Assembly: GCF_014596915.1 (NCBI RefSeq)
Contig: NZ_JACVWU010000019.1
Coordinates: 62,001-126,000 of the forward strand
Reading direction: 5' to 3'
DNA from: Streptomyces sp. TRM68416
GTDB lineage: Bacteria > Actinomycetota > Actinomycetes > Streptomycetales > Streptomycetaceae
DNA length: 64,000 nt
Positions within the stretch are counted from its first letter, which is position 1; every line of letters starts with the position of its first letter. Positions 45,315 to 52,962 of this stretch are shown here, one piece after another. Under the pieces are notes generated by a model. It ran no database searches. It had not been told where the DNA came from and saw only the letters and a program-made list of their open reading frames with translations. A program made the position numbers and the translations under genes.

Positions 45315-46586
45315 GTGACCATCACCCAGCCCGACCTCAGCGTCTTCCAGACCCTGGAGTCCGAGGTGCGCAGCTACTGCCGAGGCTGGCCCACCGTCTT
45401 CGACCGTGCGCGCGGCAGCCGCATGCACGACGAGGACGGCCACGAGTACCTGGACTTCTTCGCCGGGGCTGGCTCACTGAACTACGGGCACAACAACCCC
45501 GTCCTGAAACGGGCGTTGATCGACTACCTGGAGCGGGACGGCGTCACGCACGGGCTCGACATGTCCACCAGCGCCAAGCGCGCCTTCCTGCAGACCTTCC
45601 AGGACCTGGTGCTGCGCCCGCGCGACCTGCCGTACAAGGTCATGTTCCCGGGCCCGACCGGCACCAACGCCGTGGAGGCCGCGCTGAAACTGGCGCGGAA
45701 GGTGAAGGGGCGCGAGGCGATCGTGTCGTTCACCAACGCCTTCCACGGGATGTCGCTGGGCTCGCTCGCGGTGACCGGCAACGCCTTCAAGCGGGCCGGG
45801 GCCGGGATCCCGCTCGTGCACGGCACGCCGATGCCGTTCGACAACTACTTCGACGGGACCGTCCCGGACTTCCTGTGGTTCGAGCGGCTGCTGGAGGACC
45901 AGGGCTCCGGGCTCAACAAGCCCGCCGCCGTGATCGTGGAGACCGTGCAGGGCGAGGGCGGCATCAACGTGGCCCGGCCCGACTGGCTGCGCGCGCTCGC
46001 CGAACTGTGCGAGCGCCAGGACATGCTGCTCATCGTCGACGACATCCAGATGGGCTGCGGGCGGACCGGGGCGTTCTTCTCCTTCGAGGAGGCCGGCATC
46101 ACCCCGGACATCGTCACCGTGTCCAAGTCCATCAGCGGCTACGGACTGCCCATGTCGCTGTGCCTGTTCAAGCCCGAGCTGGACATCTGGGAGCCGGGCG
46201 AGCACAACGGCACCTTCCGCGGCAACAACCCCGCCTTCGTCACGGCGACCGCGGCCCTGGAGACGTACTGGGCCGACGGCTCCGCGATGGAGAAGCAGAC
46301 CCGCGCCCGCGGCGAGCAGGTCGAGCAGGCGCTGATCTCCATCACCGAGGAGAACCTCTCCGACGTGAAGGAGTACCGCGGCCGGGGTCTTGTGTGGGGC
46401 CTGGAGTTCCACGACAAGGACCGCGCGGACCGGGTCGCCAAGCGCGCCTTCGAACTCGGGCTGCTCATCGAGACCTCCGGTCCCGAGGGCGAGGTCGTCA
46501 AGCTGCTGCCCGCGCTCACCATCACCCCCGAAGAGCTCGACGAGGGCCTGCGCGTCCTCGCCCGTGCCGTACGAGAAACCGTCTGA
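45315..46586 (+). CDS. ectB: L-2,4-diaminobutyrate transaminase EctB
   Basis: A 423-residue class III PLP aminotransferase, first step of ectoine synthesis: aspartate semialdehyde plus glutamate gives diaminobutyrate. FFAGAGSLNYGHNNPVLKRA and FPGPTGTNAVEAALKLARKV are the cofactor blocks, DDIQMGCGRTGAFFSFEEAG holds the Asp, and the lysine is in VTVSKSISGYGLPMS. GTG 45315 has AGGAG nine bases upstream. Downstream ectC follows after 19 bases. Confidence 0.96.
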   Translation: MTITQPDLSVFQTLESEVRSYCRGWPTVFDRARGSRMHDEDGHEYLDFFAGAGSLNYGHNNPVLKRALIDYLERDGVTHGLDMSTSAKRAFLQTFQDLVLRPRDLPYKVMFPGPTGTNAVEAALKLARKVKGREAIVSFTNAFHGMSLGSLAVTGNAFKRAGAGIPLVHGTPMPFDNYFDGTVPDFLWFERLLEDQGSGLNKPAAVIVETVQGEGGINVARPDWLRALAELCERQDMLLIVDDIQMGCGRTGAFFSFEEAGITPDIVTVSKSISGYGLPMSLCLFKPELDIWEPGEHNGTFRGNNPAFVTATAALETYWADGSAMEKQTRARGEQVEQALISITEENLSDVKEYRGRGLVWGLEFHDKDRADRVAKRAFELGLLIETSGPEGEVVKLLPALTITPEELDEGLRVLARAVRETV

Positions 46587-46605
46587 TCAGGAGGCGTCCA
46601 GAACC

Positions 46606-47010
46606 GTGATCGTCCGTTCGTTCAAGGACATCGAAGGCACCGACCGGCATGTGAAGGCCGCATCCGGCACGTGGGAGAGCAAACGCATCGTCCTCGCCAA
46701 GGAGCGGGTCGGCTTCTCGCTGCACGAGACGATCCTCTACGCGGGTACGGAGACGTCGATGTGGTACGCGAACCACATCGAGGCCGTCGTCTGCGTGGAG
46801 GGCGAGGCCGAGCTGACCGACCACGAGACCGGGCTGACCCACACGATCACGCCCGGGACCATGTACCTGCTGGACGGTCACGAGCGGCACACGCTGCGGG
46901 TCAAGGAGGACTTCCGCTGCATCTGCGTGTTCAACCCGCCCGTCACCGGCCGGGAGGACCACGACGAGAACGGCGTGTATCCGCTGCTCACCGAGCCCGA
47001 GGAGGTGTGA
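46606..47010 (+). CDS. ectC: ectoine synthase EctC
   Basis: A 134-residue cupin that cyclises N-gamma-acetyl-diaminobutyrate to ectoine. MIVRSFKDIEGTDRHV-type N-terminus, SLHETILYAGTETSMWYANH, and the metal-binding cupin stretch with HITPGTMYLLDGHERHTLR-like residues are all recognisable; GREDHDENGVYPLL is the family C-terminus. GTG 46606 follows an AGGAGG site with a slightly long spacer. Six bases separate its stop from ectD. Confidence 0.95.
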   Translation: MIVRSFKDIEGTDRHVKAASGTWESKRIVLAKERVGFSLHETILYAGTETSMWYANHIEAVVCVEGEAELTDHETGLTHTITPGTMYLLDGHERHTLRVKEDFRCICVFNPPVTGREDHDENGVYPLLTEPEEV

Positions 47011-47016
47011 CGCATC

Positions 47017-47901
47017 ATGACGATGACTGATCTGTACCCCAGCCGCGGCGCCACCGAGGTGTCGATCCCGCGCCAGGACCCGGTGGTGTGGTCGCCGCCG
47101 GACGCGCCCGGCCCGATCTCCGGCCCCGATCTCCAGTCCTACGAGCGCGACGGCTTCCTCGCCGTCGAGCAGCTCATCACCGACGACGAGGTGGCGGTCT
47201 ACCGGCGGGAGCTGGAGCGGCTCGTCACCGACCCGGCGATCCGGGCCGACGAGCGGTCGATCATCGAGCCGAAGTCCAAGGAGATCCGGTCCGTCTTCGA
47301 GGTGCACCGGATCAGCGAGGCGTTCGCCGCGCTGGTGCGCGACGAACGGGTCGTCGGGCGGGCCCGGCAGATCCTCGGCTCGGACGTGTACGTCCACCAG
47401 TCGCGGATCAACGTCAAGCCGGGCTTCGGGGCCAGCGGCTTCTACTGGCACTCGGACTTCGAGACCTGGCACGCCGAGGACGGCCTGCCGAACATGCGCA
47501 CGGTGTCCGTCTCGATCGCGCTGACCGAGAACTACGACACCAACGGCGGGCTCATGATCATGCCCGGCTCGCACAAGACCTTCCTCGGGTGCGCGGGGGC
47601 CACGCCGAAGGACAACTACAAGCAGTCCCTGCAGATGCAGGACGCGGGGACGCCGTCCGACGAGGCACTGACCGCGATGGCCTCGCAGTACGGCATCAAG
47701 TTGTTCACCGGCCGGGCCGGTTCGGCGACCTGGTTCGACTGCAACTGCATGCACGGGTCCGGCGACAACATCACGCCGTTCCCGCGCAGCAACGTCTTCA
47801 TCGTGTTCAACAGCGTGGAGAACGCGGCGGTCGAGCCGTTCGCCGCCCCGGTACGGCGGCCCGAGTTCATCGGCGCCCGGGACTTCACGCCCGTCAAGTA
47901 G
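47017..47901 (+). CDS. ectD: ectoine hydroxylase EctD
   Basis: A 294-residue non-haem Fe(II)/2-oxoglutarate dioxygenase that hydroxylates ectoine to 5-hydroxyectoine. The iron site HxD...H is visible in FYWHSDFETWHAEDGLPNMR and CNCMHGSGDNITPFPRSN, with the Arg that binds 2-oxoglutarate after the last His. Length is normal. ATG 47017 follows GAGGAGGTG. The stop codon and last residues (TPVK) form the first unit of a five-copy tandem repeat that runs downstream. Confidence 0.96.
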   Translation: MTMTDLYPSRGATEVSIPRQDPVVWSPPDAPGPISGPDLQSYERDGFLAVEQLITDDEVAVYRRELERLVTDPAIRADERSIIEPKSKEIRSVFEVHRISEAFAALVRDERVVGRARQILGSDVYVHQSRINVKPGFGASGFYWHSDFETWHAEDGLPNMRTVSVSIALTENYDTNGGLMIMPGSHKTFLGCAGATPKDNYKQSLQMQDAGTPSDEALTAMASQYGIKLFTGRAGSATWFDCNCMHGSGDNITPFPRSNVFIVFNSVENAAVEPFAAPVRRPEFIGARDFTPVK

Positions 47902-47981
47902 TCAGCTCCCGTCAAGCAGTCCGTTCCGCCAAGCAGTCCGCTCGCGTCAAGCAGTCCGCTCCCGGCAAGCAGTCCGCTCCG
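47893..47981 (+). repeat. five-copy 17-18-bp tandem repeat starting at the ectD stop codon
   Basis: Units start at 47893, 47911, 47928, 47946 and 47964, with consensus GTCAAGCAGTCCGCTCCC. The first unit contains the last sense codons and TAG stop of ectD (GTCAAGTAG); later units read GTCAAGCAG, so the stop-codon base differs from the rest. The array ends ten bases before the stop of the convergent aminotransferase gene. Confidence 0.85.
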
Positions 47982-47990
47982 CGCCGGGGT

Positions 47991-49043
47991 TCAGGAGGAC
48001 AGGGCCTTCAGCAGGAGGTCCACGTCGGCGGGCGTGTTGTAGAGGTGGAAGGACGCCCGGAGATTGCCGGCCCGGTCGGACACCTCGATGCCGGCCCGGC
48101 CCAACTCGGGCTGGCGGTGGCCCAGTCCGGGGACGGAGACGATCGCCGAACCGGGTGCCGGGACGGGTTCGTGGCCGAGGTCGGCGAGCCCGGCGCGGAA
48201 GCGGTCGGCGAGGGCACGGTCGTGGGCGTGCACGGCGTCCACGCCGAGCTCCTCGATCAGGGAGAGCGAGGCGCGCAGTCCGGCGAGGGTGAACAGGGCG
48301 GGGCTCACGTCGAACCGGCGGGCGGAGCGGGCGAGTTCCCGGACGGGGCCGTAGCAGCTCTCCCAGGGCACCTCGCCGGCGATCCACCCGGCGGACAGCG
48401 GGGTGAGCCCGCCGAAGTCCTGCGGGACGACGAAGAACGAGGTGCCGTGCGGGCCCAGGAGCCACTTGAAGCCGACGGCGGCGACGAAGTCGTGGGCGTC
48501 GGCGTCCAGGGGCAGCCAGCCGGCCGACTGGGAGGCGTCGACGTAGGTCCGGGCGCCGTGCCTGCGCGCCGCCTCCCCGATGGCGGTCAGGTCGGCGAGG
48601 CGGCCGTCGGCGGACTGCACGGTGCTGACCGCGACGAGTGCGGTGCCGGGGCGGACGGACTCGGCGAGCCGCTCCAGGGGCACGGTCCGCACCTTGAGGT
48701 CGGCGCGCATGTGGAAGGGGTTCACCAGGGAGGCGAAGTCGGCCTCCGCGGTGAGGACTTCGGCACCGGCGGGCAGCGAGGCGGCGATCAGCCCGCCCAG
48801 TTCGGCGACCGAGGCCCCGGCCGCGACCCGCTCGACCGGCACGCCGGCCAGCCGGGCGAAGGCGGTCCGGGCCGCCTCGACGTCCTCGTACAGGGAGCCG
48901 AGCGGCCGTCCTTCGGCCCGCATCCGCATCGCGCTGTGCACGGCGGTCACGGTGCGGGCCGGCAGGAGGCCGTTGCTCGCGGTGTTGAGGAAGGTGCTCT
49001 CCGGGGCGAACTCTGCGCGGACGAGGCTCTCGAAGGTCTCCAT
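47991..49043 (-). CDS. class V aminotransferase / cysteine desulfurase-like PLP enzyme
   Basis: A 350-residue protein with a class V PLP fold. STFLNTASNGLLPARTV, VAAGASVAELGGLIAAS and TYVDASQSAGWLPLD are the conserved blocks, and the lysine is in AVGFKWLLGPHGTSFF. It lacks an obvious cysteine-desulfurase active-site loop; kynureninase- or isopenicillin-epimerase-like members are the nearest types. I start at ATG 49043; ATG 49079 adds twelve residues. It is convergent with ectD and follows the DsbA gene on the same strand. Confidence 0.85.
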   Translation of the reverse strand: METFESLVRAEFAPESTFLNTASNGLLPARTVTAVHSAMRMRAEGRPLGSLYEDVEAARTAFARLAGVPVERVAAGASVAELGGLIAASLPAGAEVLTAEADFASLVNPFHMRADLKVRTVPLERLAESVRPGTALVAVSTVQSADGRLADLTAIGEAARRHGARTYVDASQSAGWLPLDADAHDFVAAVGFKWLLGPHGTSFFVVPQDFGGLTPLSAGWIAGEVPWESCYGPVRELARSARRFDVSPALFTLAGLRASLSLIEELGVDAVHAHDRALADRFRAGLADLGHEPVPAPGSAIVSVPGLGHRQPELGRAGIEVSDRAGNLRASFHLYNTPADVDLLLKALSS

Positions 49044-49139
49044 GGGACCACTCTGCGTCCCGTGGAACTCCCCGTCCATTGCGATTTTTTACGTGGTTTC
49101 GCTAAGCAACCCTTATACGTCCGCCCCGACCTGCGGTTT

Positions 49140-49856
49140 TCAGCTCTGCTGCGGCACCGCGCATCCGTCGGGACCGCACGCGTCCGCCTCGCCCCGGTCG
49201 ATCAGCGTGAGCGGGGAGTGCTCGGCCCACGCCTGGGCCAGGGCCTGGGAGAAGACGTCGGCGGGCTGGGCGCCGGAGACGCCGTACTTGCGGTCGATGA
49301 CGAAGAAGGGCACGCCGGTCGCACCGAGCTGGGCGGCCTCGCGCTCGTCGGCGCGGACGTCGTCGGCGTAGGCCTCGGCGTCGGCGAGCACCGCACGGGC
49401 GGCGTCCGCGTCCAGGCCCGCGGTGACGGCCAGCGCCACCAGGCGCTCGTCGTCGCCGAAGACGGAGGCCTTCTCGGCGAAGTTCGCCTCGTACAGGGCC
49501 TGGATCAGCTCGCCCTGGCGGCCCTGCTCCTTGGCGAAGTGCAGCAGGCGGTGCATGTCGAAGGTGTTGCCGTGGTCGCGGCCGCGGGTGCGGTAGCCGA
49601 GGCCCTCGGCGGCGGCCTGGGCGCCCACGTTGTCCTCGGCGGCCTGGGCCTGCGCCTCGCTCATGCCGTACTTCTTGGCGAGCATGGGAATCACGGGGCC
49701 GGTGTCGTCCTTGGCGCGGCCGGGGTCCAGCTCGAAGGAGCGGTGCACCACCTCGACCCGGTCGTGGTGTGGGAAGGCCGCGAGCGCCTTCTCGAAGCGG
49801 GCCTTGCCCACGTAGCACCAGGGGCAGGCGATGTCGCTCCAGATCTCGACGCGCAT
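49140..49856 (-). CDS. DsbA family oxidoreductase (FrnE-like)
   Basis: A 238-residue thioredoxin-fold protein with CPWC near residues 11-14 (IACPWCYVGKARFEK) and a large helical insertion. TGVPFFVIDRKYGVSGAQP is the cis-proline region of the FrnE/DsbA-like cytosolic family. No signal peptide is seen, so it acts in the cytoplasm. The C-terminal CGPDGC adds a second pair of cysteines, possibly for metal or disulfide relay. ATG 49856 follows a GGAGAGAG site. Confidence 0.88.
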   Translation of the reverse strand: MRVEIWSDIACPWCYVGKARFEKALAAFPHHDRVEVVHRSFELDPGRAKDDTGPVIPMLAKKYGMSEAQAQAAEDNVGAQAAAEGLGYRTRGRDHGNTFDMHRLLHFAKEQGRQGELIQALYEANFAEKASVFGDDERLVALAVTAGLDADAARAVLADAEAYADDVRADEREAAQLGATGVPFFVIDRKYGVSGAQPADVFSQALAQAWAEHSPLTLIDRGEADACGPDGCAVPQQS

Positions 49857-49917
49857 GTTCTCGGCTCTCTCCACTCGGACGGATGCGGAGACGGCCTCCG
49901 CAAAAGTGGATGAACGT

Positions 49918-50937
49918 TCAAGCGACCTGCTTCATTCCCTTCTGCACTCCCCTCTTCATTCCCGTCTGCACGCCCCTCTTCGTTCCCACCTTCATTCCCA
50001 TCCGGCTGAACTGCGTCCGGTAGGCGCTCGGGGTCAGCCCGGTGCGGCGCACCAGGTGGGCGCGGAGCGAGTCGGCGGTGCCCAGGCCGCAGGCGCGGGC
50101 CACCTGGTCCATGGGGAGCGTGGTGGTCTCCAGCAGTTCCTTGGCCCGCTCGACGCGCTGGTGCAGCAGCCACTGCAGGGGGCTCACCCCGCTCTCGGCG
50201 TGGAAGCGGCGGGTGAGGGTGCGCACGCTCACCCCCGCGTGCCGGGCCAGGTCGGTGAGGGTGAGCGGCTTGTCGAGGTTGCGCATGGCCCAGCCGCGGG
50301 TGTCGGCGCAGGCGGTGCCGCGCTCGGGCGGCAGCGGGGTCTGGGTGAACTGGGTCTGGCCGCCGGGCCGGACCGGGGCGACCAGGGCGAGGCGGGCCAC
50401 CTCGTTGGCTACGGCGGCGCCGTAGTCGGTGCGGATGATGTGCAGGCACATGTCGATGCCGGCCGCGTAGCCGGAGGCGGTGAGGATCTGGCCGTCCTGC
50501 ACGTAGAGGACGTCGCCCTTGACGTCGAGCGCCGGGTAGCGCTCGCGCAGCTCCTGGGTGAGCTGCCAGTACGTGGTGGCGCTGCGGCCGTCGAGCAGGC
50601 CGGCCTCGGCGAGCACGAAGGCGCCGCTGCAGATGGAGGCGACGCGCTTGCCGGCCGCCGCGGCCGCGCGGACGGCGGCGACGGTGCGCGGCTCCGGCTC
50701 GAACCGCTCGCCGGTGCCCGCGACGAGCACGGTGTCGGCGTCGTCGAGGATCTCAAGGCCCTTGCCGACGTGCAGGTCCAGGCCCCCGGTCGTGACGATC
50801 GTCCCCGGCTCGGGCGTGCAGACGGTCACCTCGTAGCCGGGCACGCCGTCCACGTACGTCCGCTCGAAGAACAGCTCCGGGATGGCGAGGTTGAACATCG
50901 ACACCCGGAAGGGGGCGATGACGGCGACTCGGTGCAT
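49918..50937 (-). CDS. GlxA-type transcriptional regulator (DJ-1/PfpI + AraC domains) with repetitive C-terminal tail
   Basis: A 339-residue regulator. The N-terminal half is a DJ-1/PfpI fold with the Cys elbow VASICSGAFVLAEAG; the C-terminal half has two AraC helix-turn-helix units (LTLTDLARHAGVSVRTLTRR and MDQVARACGLGTADSLRAHL). It ends in an extra 26-residue basic tail (MGMKVGTKRGVQTGMKRGVQ, then KGMKQVA), encoded by the short tandem repeat at 49930-50001; such a tail is not usual in the family as I know it. The divergent MFS gene 70 bases upstream is the likely target. Confidence 0.88.
   Translation of the reverse strand: MHRVAVIAPFRVSMFNLAIPELFFERTYVDGVPGYEVTVCTPEPGTIVTTGGLDLHVGKGLEILDDADTVLVAGTGERFEPEPRTVAAVRAAAAAGKRVASICSGAFVLAEAGLLDGRSATTYWQLTQELRERYPALDVKGDVLYVQDGQILTASGYAAGIDMCLHIIRTDYGAAVANEVARLALVAPVRPGGQTQFTQTPLPPERGTACADTRGWAMRNLDKPLTLTDLARHAGVSVRTLTRRFHAESGVSPLQWLLHQRVERAKELLETTTLPMDQVARACGLGTADSLRAHLVRRTGLTPSAYRTQFSRMGMKVGTKRGVQTGMKRGVQKGMKQVA
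49930..50001 (-). repeat. 12/24-bp tandem repeat encoding the tail of the GlxA-type regulator
   Basis: Two 24-base units starting CTTCATTCCC (49930-49953 and 49954-49977) are followed by two 12-base half-units (49978-49989 and 49990-50001). On the coding strand they give GMK-x-GxQ-type repeats. The array is confined to the last 24 codons. Confidence 0.8.
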
Positions 50938-51007
50938 GGCCAGAACCTCCGGACGTATGGCATTCGGGCCACTACTGTACGCCGCGCGTGATCCGCAGCA
51001 TGGGGGC

Positions 51008-52387
51008 ATGTCAACGAAGCAGACCGTCCAACTGCCGGAAACTCCTCTCCCGTTGCCCGCGAAGCGGCCCTCCCCCGCGCTCACCCTGACCGCCGCCCTC
51101 CTCGGCTTCGGGCTGATCTGCCTCGACGCCTCCGTGGTGAACGTCGCCCTGCCCGCGATCGGCGGCTCCTTCGACAGCGGGATGTCCGGCTTGCAGTGGG
51201 TGGTGGACGCCTACACGCTGCCCTTCGCCGCGCTGATGCTCTCCACCGGCGCCTTCTCGGACCGCGCCGGGGCGAGCCGGGCGTACGCGCTCGGCACCGC
51301 GGTGTTCACGCTGGCCTCGGTGGCCTGCGGACTCGCCCCGAACCTGCCGGTGCTGCTCGGTGCGCGGGCGGTGCAGGGCATGGCGGCGGCGGTCGTGCTC
51401 CCGGCCTCGCTGGCGCTGGTGCGGCAGGCGTTCCCCGACCCGGCGGGGCGGGCCCGGGCGGTGGCCGCGTGGGCGGCGGGCGGTTCGGCGGCGGTGGCGC
51501 TCGGCCCGGTGGCGGGCGGGGCGCTCACCACGGCCTGGGACTGGCGCGGGATCTTCTTCGTCAACCTGCCGGTCGGACTGCTGATCCTGGCCCTGCTGGT
51601 GCGGGCCCCGCGCTCGGAGCGCCGTCCGGCGCCGCTGGACGTTCCGGGCCAGGTGACGGCGGCGCTGGCGCTGACGTCGGTGGCGTTCGCGGTGATCGAG
51701 GGCGGGACGGCGGGCTGGGCGGCCCTGGCGGTCGGCGTCGCCGCCGCCGTGGCGTTCCTCCGTGTCGAGTCCCGGCACGCGCACCCGGTGGTGCCGCTCG
51801 GGCTCTTCCGCGACCGGACGGTGACGGCGGCGGTGGCGGCGGGAGCGGCGGTCAGCGTGGCCTTCTACAGCCTGGTGTTCGTCTTCTCGCTCTTCTTCCA
51901 GCAGGTCCAGGGGCTGTCCGCGCTGCACGCGGGCCTGATGTTCCTGCCAATGACCGGGCTGATCGCGGTGACGAACGTGGTGGCGGGCAAGCTCGCGGGA
52001 CGCCACGGCCCGCGCCTGCCCATGCTGGCGGGCCAGGCGCTGGCCGTCGTGGGCCTGCTGGTCCTGCTCTACGTCGACGCCGGCACGCCTCCGGCCCTGG
52101 TGGCCGTGCTCCTGGTGCCGATGGCGCTGGGCTGCGCGCTGACGGTGCCGCCGCTGACCGCGGCGATGATGGACGCGGTCCCCGCCGAGCGGGCGGGGCT
52201 GGCGGCCGGGGTGCTCAACGCGGCGCGGCAGGTGGCCGGAGGGCTGGGGATCGCCGTGTTCGGCGCGCTGGTCTCCGACGGGTTCGCGGCGGGCATGCGG
52301 TGGAGCCTGGCCATCAGCGCGGCCCTGCTCCTGACGACGTTCCTGCTCAGCTTCCGTCTCTCAGGTCGCTCGGTCCGCCCGGCCTGA
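51008..52387 (+). CDS. MFS drug-efflux transporter, DHA2 (EmrB/QacA) family
   Basis: A 459-residue transporter, slightly short for 14 helices. LICLDASVVNVALPAIGGSF is motif D1, SDRAGASRAYALGTAVFTLA motif A, and QGMAAAVVLPASLALV/GPVAGGALTTAWDWRGIFF are motifs B and C of DHA2 exporters, which pump drugs by proton antiport. The ATG at 51008 has only GGGGG two bases before it, so translation may begin from a near-leaderless mRNA. Divergent from the GlxA-type regulator. Its last 41 bases overlap the convergent DUF1349 gene. Confidence 0.88.
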   Translation: MSTKQTVQLPETPLPLPAKRPSPALTLTAALLGFGLICLDASVVNVALPAIGGSFDSGMSGLQWVVDAYTLPFAALMLSTGAFSDRAGASRAYALGTAVFTLASVACGLAPNLPVLLGARAVQGMAAAVVLPASLALVRQAFPDPAGRARAVAAWAAGGSAAVALGPVAGGALTTAWDWRGIFFVNLPVGLLILALLVRAPRSERRPAPLDVPGQVTAALALTSVAFAVIEGGTAGWAALAVGVAAAVAFLRVESRHAHPVVPLGLFRDRTVTAAVAAGAAVSVAFYSLVFVFSLFFQQVQGLSALHAGLMFLPMTGLIAVTNVVAGKLAGRHGPRLPMLAGQALAVVGLLVLLYVDAGTPPALVAVLLVPMALGCALTVPPLTAAMMDAVPAERAGLAAGVLNAARQVAGGLGIAVFGALVSDGFAAGMRWSLAISAALLLTTFLLSFRLSGRSVRPA

Positions 52388-52955
52388 ACTCCAGGTGGTC
52401 GTAGGTCACCACGCACCCCTCCCCCATCGGCGACTGGGCCATGAAGCCGACGAGGGCCGCGCCGGTCTCCTTCTCGTCGGCCAGGGTGAAGAGGCGGACG
52501 AAGGTCCAGTGGTGGCCGTCGTGGGAGGCGTGGAAGGCGAAGGCGCGTCCGGTGCGGCTCACTCGTAGCCAGACCGAATCGCCCTCCACCGTCCAGGAGT
52601 TCGCGTCGTCGGAGTGTCCCCGGGTGACCACCGTGCAGACGGTGGGCACGTCCGGGGAGTACTCCAGACAGAGCTTGGCCCAGGCCCGTTCCCCGACATG
52701 GACGTAGAGCACCCCGGCGTCGAAGGCCCCGGCGAACCCGACGGTGACCCGGGCGACGAGCCGGAAGTCCCCCTCGGGGGCGCCCAGCAGCCGCGGCGCG
52801 TCGGAGGCGGGGTCCAGCGCCTCGCCGGTGGGCGGCACGAAGCGGTCCTGCCGGGAGCCTGCCCGGCCGGTGAGCACGCCGCCCTCGTAGGACCAGTGAC
52901 CGTCGGGACCGTGGGCGCGCAGCGGGAAGGGGAGTTCCGGGAGCTCTACGTCCAT
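52347..52955 (-). CDS. DUF1349 (concanavalin-like lectin fold) protein
   Basis: A 202-residue single-domain protein with the DUF1349 beta-sandwich pattern: GDFRLVARVTVGFAGAFDAG, VYVHVGERAWAKLCLEYSP-like strand pair, VVTRGHSDDANSWTVEGDSV and GHHWTFVRLFTLADEKE. Such proteins bind or act on carbohydrate-like ligands in some cases, but a role is not established. It begins seven bases after the aldehyde dehydrogenase stop, so the two form an operon. Its 3' end overlaps the MFS gene. Confidence 0.85.
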   Translation of the reverse strand: MDVELPELPFPLRAHGPDGHWSYEGGVLTGRAGSRQDRFVPPTGEALDPASDAPRLLGAPEGDFRLVARVTVGFAGAFDAGVLYVHVGERAWAKLCLEYSPDVPTVCTVVTRGHSDDANSWTVEGDSVWLRVSRTGRAFAFHASHDGHHWTFVRLFTLADEKETGAALVGFMAQSPMGEGCVVTYDHLEFRPGGPSDLRDGS

Positions 52956-52962
52956 CGCGGGG

